Source of the DNA: F23-B02 sp963633225
GTDB taxonomy: Bacteria > Bacillota > Clostridia > Oscillospirales > Oscillospiraceae
Assembly (NCBI GenBank): GCA_963633225.1
Contig: CAVGXR010000044.1
Location: forward strand, 1-8,234
Length of the DNA: 8,234 bases
Direction of reading: 5' to 3'
Part shown: positions 1 through 5,849 of the stretch, one piece after another
How positions within the stretch are numbered: position 1 is the stretch's first letter
How the letters are laid out: every line of letters begins with the position of its first letter
Made by a program: the position numbers and the translations under genes
Notes under the pieces: model-generated
The model's input: only the letters and a program-made list of their open reading frames with translations
The model's database searches: none
What the model was told of the DNA's origin: nothing

Positions 1-145
1 CGATGGGGTCGTATGCCTTTATCTCGTCAATGCTCATGCTGTGGGGCTTTACCTCGCAGTAGACATTGCATTCACGGACTCTGCGTGCGATCAGCTGATT
101 ATACTGACCGCCGAAGTCAAGAACAAGTACGCGCTGATTCTGCAT
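1..145 (-). CDS. guaA: GMP synthase (glutamine-hydrolysing), N-terminal part, cut by window edge
   Basis: GMP synthase aminates XMP to GMP with glutamine and ATP, the last step of the guanine branch. Only the first 48 codons are here. They read MQNQRVLVLDFGGQYNQLIA and then RRVRE, which matches the opening beta strand and helix of the class I glutamine amidotransferase domain of GuaA (family form LDFGSQYxQLIARRVRE). The amidotransferase catalytic Cys, the PP-loop ATPase domain and the dimerisation domain lie beyond the left edge. The ATG at 143-145 is chosen because a GGAGGT ribosome binding site lies at 152-157, six bases upstream. The gene follows purA after 14 bases and is probably the last or a late gene of the nadE-purB-purA-guaA operon. 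Family assignment is by recognition of this short segment only. Confidence 0.9.
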   Translation of the reverse strand, partial: MQNQRVLVLDFGGQYNQLIARRVRECNVYCEVKPHSMSIDEIKAYDPI

Positions 146-159
146 TCCCGTACCTCCTG

Positions 160-1437
160 TTAAAACATCTCGATGCAGCCTTCGCGCTCGGCGCTGACTG
201 AAACGTATTTGATCGGGCAGCCGACGGACTTCTCGATATATTTGATATAGTCGAGTGCGGCCTTGGGCAGATCCTCCGGCTTGCGGCAGCCGGAGATATC
301 GCACTTGAAGCCCTCAAGATACTCATAAACGGGCTTTGCGCGCTCAAGCTCCTCGATGTTGCCGGGGAAGTTTTCGATGCGCCTGCCGTCGAGCTCATAG
401 GCGACGCAGACGGGTATCTTATCCATATAGCTCATAACGTCGAGCTTTGTCAGAGCTATGCAGGTGCAGCCCTGCATCTGTGCGCCGTAGCGCGACGCGA
501 CGACGTCAAAGCCGCCGACTCTGCGCGGGCGACCCGTTGCAGCGCCGTACTCGCCGCCTGCCTCGCGCAGCGCGTGAGCCTCGTCGCCGAACAGCTCGCA
601 GGTGAACGGACCCTCGCCGACGCAGCTGGAATAGGCCTTCATGATGCCGATGCTCTCATCGAGCTTGAGCTGCGGAACGCCGGAGCCAATGGGCGCGTAG
701 GCGGCCAGAGTGGTGGATGCGGAGGTGTAGGGGTAGATGCCGAAATCTATATCGCGCAGCGCGCCGAGCTGTGCCTCGAACATGACCGATCTGCCGCTCT
801 TGACGGCCTCTGTGAGATACACGGTCGTGTCGCAGACATATTCCTCGAAGGGCTTGCCGAACCTTTCAAGCCATGCCATGATCTCGTCAACGTCGATAGG
901 CTCGTGGCCGTAGCCGCCGGCGACGGTGAGGTTTTTCCACTCGACGATACCGGCAACGCGCTCGCGCAGGTGATCAAGGTTTTTAAGATCGCCCATGCGC
1001 AGAGCCTTTTTCATATATTTATCGGAGTAAACGGGGGAGATGCCGCGGCGGGTCGAGCCGAACTTCTTATCGCCGAGCCTGTCCTCCTCCAGTCCGTCAA
1101 GGAGCTTGTGGTAGGGCATGCAGATCGTTGCGCGGTCGCTGATCTTGAGGTTTGCAGGGCTTATCGCAATGCCGCCCTCACGCAGGCGTGCGGTCTCGTT
1201 AAACAGGTGCTCAAGGTCGATGACTATGCCCGCGCCGAGCACGTTGACCGTGTCGTCGCGCAGTATGCCGGACGGAAGCAGGTTCAGAATGAACTTGCCC
1301 TTGTCGTTTACGACGGTGTGACCGGCGTTGTTGCCGCCCTGATAACGGACAACGATATCGTAATTTTCCGAGAGAAGATCGACCATGCGGCCCTTGCCTT
1401 CGTCACCCCAGTTAGTTCCAACGATTGCTGTTAACAT
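160..1437 (-). CDS. purA: Adenylosuccinate synthetase
   Basis: Joins IMP and aspartate using GTP to give adenylosuccinate, the first committed step to AMP, in the cytoplasm. The 425 residues fit the family length. Seen directly: the N-terminal WGDEGKG loop (10-16; D12 corresponds to the catalytic Asp), GGNNAGHT (34-41; H40 is the catalytic His) and TGRPRR (301-306; R303 and R305 bind substrate in E. coli numbering). Several normally strict motifs differ. The usual GTTGRGIGPAY is GSTRRGISPVY (127-137), EGAQG is EAQLG (221-225), and TYPYVTSSNT is IYPYTSASTT (234-243). This marks a divergent PurA subtype, but the reading frame is intact and the catalytic residues are present. The ATG has AAGGAG at 1446-1451, eight bases upstream and overlapping the purB stop, so translation is probably coupled to purB. 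It is the direct metabolic partner of purB. Confidence 0.96.
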   Translation of the reverse strand: MLTAIVGTNWGDEGKGRMVDLLSENYDIVVRYQGGNNAGHTVVNDKGKFILNLLPSGILRDDTVNVLGAGIVIDLEHLFNETARLREGGIAISPANLKISDRATICMPYHKLLDGLEEDRLGDKKFGSTRRGISPVYSDKYMKKALRMGDLKNLDHLRERVAGIVEWKNLTVAGGYGHEPIDVDEIMAWLERFGKPFEEYVCDTTVYLTEAVKSGRSVMFEAQLGALRDIDFGIYPYTSASTTLAAYAPIGSGVPQLKLDESIGIMKAYSSCVGEGPFTCELFGDEAHALREAGGEYGAATGRPRRVGGFDVVASRYGAQMQGCTCIALTKLDVMSYMDKIPVCVAYELDGRRIENFPGNIEELERAKPVYEYLEGFKCDISGCRKPEDLPKAALDYIKYIEKSVGCPIKYVSVSAEREGCIEMF

Positions 1438-1451
1438 TGTTTACGCTCCTT

Positions 1452-2891
1452 TTATACATTTACATTCGCCTCAACGCCAAGCTCGTCTCTGTTTGCGCTG
1501 ATGACGGGATCAAGATAATCTTTTATGAATTTTTCGGTCTGATGCTCGGCCATGCCGGTGAAGCTGTGCGCATCGCACAGCGCCGCGAGCTCATCCCCGC
1601 TCAGGCCGAAGGCGGGGTCTGCCATGATGCGCTCGAGAAGGTCGTTTTTTTCGCCGCAGAGCTTTACCTGCTGCGCCGCTGCGACCGAGTGGACACGGAT
1701 GCGCTCGTGCAGCTCCTGACGGTCGCCGCCCTTGTGCTTTACACAGTACATGAGAATGTTTTCGCTCGCCATGAACGGGAGCTCCTCGTCCAGATGCTTT
1801 TTGCAGACGGCGGGGTATATCTTCATGCCGGAGGCAACATTTATATATAGGTTGAGTATGCCGTCCACGGCAAGGAAGGCCTCGGGTATGCTCAGGCGGC
1901 GGTTCGCCGAATCATCCAGCGTGCGCTCGAGCCACTGGCTGGAGGCGGTGAAGGCCGCGTTCTGAAGATCGCTCATGACAAAGCGTGAAAGCGAGGCCAT
2001 GCGCTCTGATCTCATGGGGTTGCGCTTGTACGCCATTGCCGAGGAGCCTATCTGCTTTGACTCGAACGGCTCGTCAACCTCCTTGAGGTGCGACAGGAGC
2101 CGCACGTCGCTCGAAAACTTTGACGCGCTCTGCGCGATGCCGGACAGCACCTGCATGACGTAAAAGTCCACCTTGCGCGAGTAGGTCTGCCCGCTCACCG
2201 GAGCGCAGCGCTCAAAGCCCATTTTTTCGGCTATGAGCCGCTCGAGCTCCGTGACCTTTGCCTCGTCGCCGTCAAAAAGCTCAAGGAAGCTCGCGCCGGT
2301 GCCGGTGGTTCCCTTGCAGCCTAAGAGCTCAAGCCTCCCGAGCTGGCAGTCGAGCTGTTCAAGGTCGTTTACGAGGTCATACGCCCAGAGCGTTGCACGC
2401 TTGCCGACGGTGGTCGGCTGGGCAGCCTGAAAATGCGTGTACGCAAGCGTCGGAACGCTCTTGTATTTTTCAGCAAAGTCACGCAGCGCGGCAATAGCGT
2501 TAACGAGCTTCCGCCGCACGAGGATGAGCGCTGCACGCATACGGATGATATCCGTGTTGTCGCCGACGTAGCAGCTCGTAGCGCCGAGGTGGATTATCGG
2601 CTTTGCATCGGGGCAGCACTCGCCGAAGGTGAGCACATGCGCCATAACGTCGTGGCGCACCTCGTGCTCGTGGCGGGCAGCCGACTCGTAGTCGATATCG
2701 GAAACGTGCTCCTTCATCTGCTGTATCTGCCCGTCGCTTATATCGAGGCCGAGCTCCTTCTCGCTCTCGGCAAGGGCTATCCACAGCTTTCGCCAGGTTG
2801 AAAACTTGAAGTCATCGGAGAAAAGGCGCTGCATCTCTTCTCCGGCATATCTCCCGCAGAGGGGATTTTCGTAAAATTCGTGTTTACTCAT
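1452..2891 (-). CDS. purB: Adenylosuccinate lyase
   Basis: Cleaves adenylosuccinate to AMP and fumarate, and SAICAR to AICAR in de novo purine synthesis; member of the fumarase/aspartase superfamily, normally a homotetramer. At 479 residues it belongs with the longer, animal-like PurB group rather than the roughly 430-residue Bacillus form. Visible motifs: TSCYVGDNTD (105-114), THFQAAQPTTVGKRA (152-166; H153 is the likely general acid), and the mobile catalytic loop GSSAMAYKRNPMRSER (282-297) with the catalytic serine. The loop carries Ala287 where Pro is usual (SSAMPYKRNP). The ATG overlaps the nadE stop by eight bases (ATGAGTAA, 2884-2891). I see no good Shine-Dalgarno before it, which implies translation by coupling to nadE. 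It is followed by purA, the preceding enzyme of the same two-step conversion. Confidence 0.97.
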   Translation of the reverse strand: MSKHEFYENPLCGRYAGEEMQRLFSDDFKFSTWRKLWIALAESEKELGLDISDGQIQQMKEHVSDIDYESAARHEHEVRHDVMAHVLTFGECCPDAKPIIHLGATSCYVGDNTDIIRMRAALILVRRKLVNAIAALRDFAEKYKSVPTLAYTHFQAAQPTTVGKRATLWAYDLVNDLEQLDCQLGRLELLGCKGTTGTGASFLELFDGDEAKVTELERLIAEKMGFERCAPVSGQTYSRKVDFYVMQVLSGIAQSASKFSSDVRLLSHLKEVDEPFESKQIGSSAMAYKRNPMRSERMASLSRFVMSDLQNAAFTASSQWLERTLDDSANRRLSIPEAFLAVDGILNLYINVASGMKIYPAVCKKHLDEELPFMASENILMYCVKHKGGDRQELHERIRVHSVAAAQQVKLCGEKNDLLERIMADPAFGLSGDELAALCDAHSFTGMAEHQTEKFIKDYLDPVISANRDELGVEANVNV

Positions 2892-3621
2892 CTATCTGTT
2901 TAAATACGTTTATGCCGCTGCGCTTGTGTCCCGAATTGCGGTGGAAGCGGTCGATTATCCTCTTTTCCGTGGGGCTTACCTCGCCGCCGTTTATATAGCT
3001 GTCTATCGCGGCATAGCTCACGCCCATCTCGCTTTCGTCGGTCTGACCGTCGAACAGTCCGGCGGAGGGGGCCTTGTTTATGATGCAGCCCGGCGCGGTG
3101 AGCCATTTGAGAAACTCGATGATCTCGGTCGCCGTGAGATCCGATATGGGGTTAAAGTCACAGGCACCGTCGCCCCATTTGGTGAAGTAGCCCATGTATC
3201 TCTCGCTGCGGTTGCCGGTTCCTGCGACGAGACGGTATTCGGACGCGGCGACGGCGTACAGCGTCGTCATTCTCAGGCGCGGCGCGATATTATTGACCGC
3301 AGCATTGGTCAGCGTCGTTATGCCCTGAAGCCTGTCTATCTCCGCCTGCCGGACATCAGTCAGGTCGATGACGCGGCTTTCGATCCCGAAGTGCTCGGCG
3401 ACCTCCTTTGCATCCTTCATATCCTGCTCGAAATTGCGCTTTGACGCGCAGGGCATCATTATGCCCACCGTGTTCTCGCAGGCAAACTTGCACAGTATGC
3501 CGACGAGGGCGGAGTCCTTGCCGCCGGAGTTCCCGAAAACGATGCCGTCAACGCCGCTTTCCTCCACGAGCGTCCGTATATACTGCACTCTGCCGGCAAA
3601 TTCCTTGCTGTAATCACGCAT
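2884..3621 (-). CDS. nadE: NAD+ synthetase, ammonia-dependent
   Basis: Amidates nicotinic acid adenine dinucleotide to NAD+ with ATP (released as AMP plus PPi) and ammonia. The 245 residues carry only the synthetase domain. There is no N-terminal nitrilase-type glutaminase domain, so free ammonia is the expected nitrogen donor. Visible motifs: the PP-loop SGGKDS (32-37), NIAPRLRMTTLY (111-122), GTGNRSE (134-140) and a KWGDG segment (148-152), all typical of NadE. The ATG has AGGAG at 3631-3635, nine bases upstream. It is the first gene of the leftward operon, under the promoter at 3656-3684, and overlaps purB. NadE and GuaA, the first and last visible genes, are both PP-loop ATP pyrophosphatases; this may be coincidence. 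Confidence 0.96.
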   Translation of the reverse strand: MRDYSKEFAGRVQYIRTLVEESGVDGIVFGNSGGKDSALVGILCKFACENTVGIMMPCASKRNFEQDMKDAKEVAEHFGIESRVIDLTDVRQAEIDRLQGITTLTNAAVNNIAPRLRMTTLYAVAASEYRLVAGTGNRSERYMGYFTKWGDGACDFNPISDLTATEIIEFLKWLTAPGCIINKAPSAGLFDGQTDESEMGVSYAAIDSYINGGEVSPTEKRIIDRFHRNSGHKRSGINVFKQIDE

Positions 3622-3655
3622 TGTATTCAGCTCCTAAAAAACGTTTTTACAATAA

Positions 3656-3684
3656 ATTTTATAATATTCATCCGTGTATGTCAA
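3656..3684 (-). promoter_or_regulatory. SigA-type promoter of the nadE-purB-purA-guaA operon
   Basis: Read on the minus strand there is a perfect -35 TTGACA (3679-3684), a 17-base spacer and a -10 TAAAAT (3656-3661, 5 of 6 consensus). The start site should fall near 3649, giving a leader of about 28 bases before the nadE ATG. That is too short for a riboswitch or attenuator, so any control should act at the DNA level. The dyad at 3686-3727 abuts the -35. Confidence 0.85.
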
Positions 3685-3685
3685 T

Positions 3686-3727
3686 AAGCGCCTGTTACAA
3701 AATAGTCTCCCCGAAGACTCGGCGTTT
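3686..3727. repeat. Nested inverted repeat next to the nadE -35; candidate operator
   Basis: An inner dyad AGTCT-CCCCGA-AGACT (3704-3719) sits inside an outer imperfect dyad, AAGCGCC (3686-3692) with GGCGTTT (3721-3727). It begins two bases from the nadE -35. Its centre is roughly 57 bases upstream of the inferred start site, a usual place for an activator or a looping repressor. It is not inside either inferred transcript, so a DNA-binding site is likelier than an RNA structure. The cognate regulator is unknown. Confidence 0.45.
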
Positions 3728-3790
3728 AGGCGACTTTTTCTTATTTTGCATTCTCTGTTCTGCCGCATATATCCACCGCCAATAAAAGCC

Positions 3791-3819
3791 TTGATTTTTC
3801 AGCACTTTTTTGTTAAAAT
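3791..3819 (+). promoter_or_regulatory. Promoter of the SLH-lysozyme gene
   Basis: TTGATT (3791-3796), a 17-base spacer and TAAAAT (3814-3819) form a good SigA-type promoter on the plus strand. The inferred start near 3826 leaves a leader of about 58 bases. The AGGAG at 3872-3876, eight bases before the ATG, supplies the ribosome binding site. Confidence 0.75.
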
Positions 3820-3884
3820 GTTCGATGTAACACTTTTGCCACCTATTTTTAAACTTATTTTCACGCATCACAGGAGAGACACGC

Positions 3885-5279
3885 ATGAAAAGATACATAT
3901 CATTTCTGCTTGCCGTCATGATGCTCGTGAGCCTTGTTCCCGCATCGGCTCTGGCCAACAGCGAGGTACCTTCAATGAAAGCCAGCGAAAATCTTAAAAC
4001 GCTCATCAAATACTGGGAGGGCGTAAGACTCACGGCATATAAGGCGCACTCGAGCGAGGAGTACTGGACGATAGGCTACGGTCACTACGGTTCGGACGTT
4101 TACGAGGGCATGGAGATCACGGCAGAGCAGGCCGACGCATATTTTGAAAGCGACATCGCCGCCTTCGAGACTGCGGCAAACCGCATAATAGCAAATTACG
4201 GGCTTGAAGCGAGTCAGAACGTGTTTGATGCCATTGTGAGCCTTTCGTACAACTTCGGGCCGAACTGGGTCGAGATGTACGCCGGTTCATGGCGGCTTGC
4301 AAGATACGTCAAGGCCGGCTTCAAGGACAGCAGCGGCAATCGCATTCCCGATCTTGAGATCGCCGACGCATTCGCCGTTCTGTGCTCAGCCGGAGGAGAG
4401 ATCCTCCCCGGTCTTTTAAAGCGCCGCCTGAACGAGGCTGAAATTTTCCTCTACGGCGACTACAGCACTTCATTCACCAACTTCGTTGCCGTCATATTCA
4501 ACGCAAACGGCGGCACGCTCAGCAGCGGCAACCGAGTTATCGCCTACAACAAGGATCGTCCCTACGGCTCACTGCCGAGCGTTACACTCAAGGGTGTCAA
4601 TTTCGGCTACTGGAAGGATGATAACAGCGGAGGCAAGATAACGGCAAGCTCCATAGCCGATCAGGTACGCAGCCTCACGGCTGTATGGGGCGAGTCCATA
4701 TGCCCACTCGGGGATAATTGCCCGTCAAAGAACTTCAGCGATGTCTCCCCGACCTACTGGGCGCACAGTGATATAGACAACGTCGTATCGCTGGGGCTGT
4801 TCAACGGCACGAGCACCACGCGCTTCGGCGTAAACGACCTTATGACACGCGCCATGCTTCTTACCGTCCTCTACCGCCTTGAAGGAAGCCCCGACGTGTC
4901 CGGCTACGAAAACCGCTTTTCCGACGTTGACGAGAACGGCTTTTACTACAACGCCCTGCTCTGGGGCTCGCACAACAACATTTCAAACGGCTATTCCGAC
5001 GGCACGTTCCTGCCCGGCGGCACGCTCACGCGGGAGGAATTTGTGACCTTCCTGAACAGATACGCAAACTACAAGGGCTATGACACCGAGGTGTATGCCG
5101 ATATAGGCGGCTACTCCGACGCGCAGCAGGTCAGCGCCTTCGCACGCGAGAGCATGTGCTGGGCGATCGGTGCCGGCATAGTGTCCGGAACAAGCGCAAC
5201 GACGCTCAGCCCTAAGGCCAGCGCGACGCGGGCGCAGGTCGCGGTAATGTTCAACCGCTTCGCCGGCGGCATGGCATAA
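3885..5279 (+). CDS. Secreted GH24 (phage-type) lysozyme with InlB-type repeat and three SLH domains
   Basis: A predicted exported muramidase held on the cell wall. The 464 residues run in order: signal peptide (1-24; KR, then a hydrophobic core, ending ASALA before N25); GH24 T4-type lysozyme domain (about 35-192) with E45 in WEGVRLTAYK and T62 in the TIGYGH motif; a Listeria-Bacteroides repeat (about 200-268; FNANGGT to TAVWG); a short linker with C273 and C279; then three SLH domains (about 283-335, 345-398 and 405-461) with TRAM, TREE and TRAQ at the usual TRAE site. SLH triplets bind secondary cell-wall polymer. The residue matching the T4 catalytic Asp20 is Ala54, with two extra residues before T62; E58 or E59 may substitute. 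The gene stands alone between its own promoter and terminator. It could serve in wall remodelling, in killing neighbours, or as a wall-binding protein with weak activity. No phage genes are nearby. Confidence 0.9.
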   Translation: MKRYISFLLAVMMLVSLVPASALANSEVPSMKASENLKTLIKYWEGVRLTAYKAHSSEEYWTIGYGHYGSDVYEGMEITAEQADAYFESDIAAFETAANRIIANYGLEASQNVFDAIVSLSYNFGPNWVEMYAGSWRLARYVKAGFKDSSGNRIPDLEIADAFAVLCSAGGEILPGLLKRRLNEAEIFLYGDYSTSFTNFVAVIFNANGGTLSSGNRVIAYNKDRPYGSLPSVTLKGVNFGYWKDDNSGGKITASSIADQVRSLTAVWGESICPLGDNCPSKNFSDVSPTYWAHSDIDNVVSLGLFNGTSTTRFGVNDLMTRAMLLTVLYRLEGSPDVSGYENRFSDVDENGFYYNALLWGSHNNISNGYSDGTFLPGGTLTREEFVTFLNRYANYKGYDTEVYADIGGYSDAQQVSAFARESMCWAIGAGIVSGTSATTLSPKASATRAQVAVMFNRFAGGMA

Positions 5280-5286
5280 CAAAGTC

Positions 5287-5322
5287 AAAAAAGTCCCAGC
5301 TCACTTGAACTGGGACTTTTTG
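5287..5322. terminator. Bidirectional intrinsic terminator between convergent genes
   Basis: A perfect 12-base stem, AAAAAGTCCCAG (5288-5299) with CTGGGACTTTTT (5310-5321), encloses a 10-base loop. It has a T run on the plus strand and, from the A run, on the minus strand as well. It lies 8 bases after the SLH-lysozyme stop and 11 bases after the stop of the convergent membrane-protein gene, so it can end both transcripts. Confidence 0.93.
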
Positions 5323-5332
5323 TTGTCTAATT

Positions 5333-5830
5333 TTACTCATTATCGCCGTCGCCCGGCGCGGGAGTTGCCGGCACGGGCGTGGGAGTGGGGATGACCTTCT
5401 TTACGAAGGTGGCTATGATGCTGTGATCCTCTGTCACGTTTGACAGCGTGTAGCTGTCAACAGCGCCCTCGTTTTTGCCGTCTACCATGACCGACTGTAT
5501 CTCATAGCCGTCATTGGGAGTGATCGTTATCTTCAGCTCGCCCCCGTCGCTGACGGTCGTGCTGCCGTTGGGGTCGGTGCTGCCGCCGTTGCCAGCCGTA
5601 ACGAGCACGATATGCGTGCTGCTTGTTTTGACCGTATCCGTCTTTTCCTCGGGCGCGGCGCTCTCGACCGCTGCTTTATTATTGGATGTGACCGAGCCCG
5701 GCTTGAAGTCAAAGCAGCCGTCAGCCGCGACTACCACGACCGTCAGCACCGCCAGAACGCAGAGGATGCCCGTTATTGTCCACTTCGTTTTCATGCTCAT
5801 AGCTCGTTTGCCCTTATTGTTCTTGCTCAT
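5333..5830 (-). CDS. Membrane-anchored protein with a bacterial repeat (Flg_new_2/InlB B-like) domain
   Basis: Function unknown; 165 residues. A basic N-terminus (K3 to K16) precedes one hydrophobic segment (about 17-36), suggesting a signal anchor with the rest outside. C39 follows the hydrophobic stretch, but the preceding A-D-G is not a convincing lipobox. A Ser/Thr/Glu/Lys-rich linker (about 44-72) leads to a beta-rich repeat domain (about 74-144) with the typical GGSTDPNGS, ITITPNDGYEI and a closing IIATFV strand. The C-terminus is a Pro/Thr stalk (PTPTPVPATPAP, 148-159) with an acidic end. GGAGG at 5838-5842, seven bases upstream, supports the first ATG; Met11 and Met13 lack such a site. 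It follows ricT by 19 bases and is probably the last gene of the holB operon, although its role has no obvious link to replication or RNA decay. Confidence 0.8.
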   Translation of the reverse strand: MSKNNKGKRAMSMKTKWTITGILCVLAVLTVVVVAADGCFDFKPGSVTSNNKAAVESAAPEEKTDTVKTSSTHIVLVTAGNGGSTDPNGSTTVSDGGELKITITPNDGYEIQSVMVDGKNEGAVDSYTLSNVTEDHSIIATFVKKVIPTPTPVPATPAPGDGDNE

Positions 5831-5849
5831 ATCTCAGCCTCCGGAATTG

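Noticed and set aside
574..1434. Long plus-strand open frame (286 codons) opposite purA
   Set aside because: It lies wholly antisense to a clear purA gene, has no family resemblance, and is explained by GC-rich codon use of the true gene leaving the opposite frame open.
3817..3829. PurBox-like sequence (ATCGAACATT on the minus strand) upstream of the nadE-purine operon
   Set aside because: Only about 10 of 13 positions fit my recalled Bacillus PurR box, there is no paired second box, and it is about 170 bases from the operon's start site, overlapping the lysozyme promoter.
3695..4033. Minus-strand open frame of 112 codons across the nadE/lysozyme intergenic region
   Set aside because: It crosses the lysozyme promoter, signal peptide and start, is rich in Lys and aromatic residues as expected of AT-rich noncoding DNA, and lacks a ribosome binding site.
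5708..5730. Cys39 of the 165-residue membrane protein as a lipoprotein attachment site
   Set aside because: The residues before it (A-A-D-G) do not fit a lipobox, which needs a small neutral residue where Asp stands and usually Leu at -3. A transmembrane anchor is the better reading.
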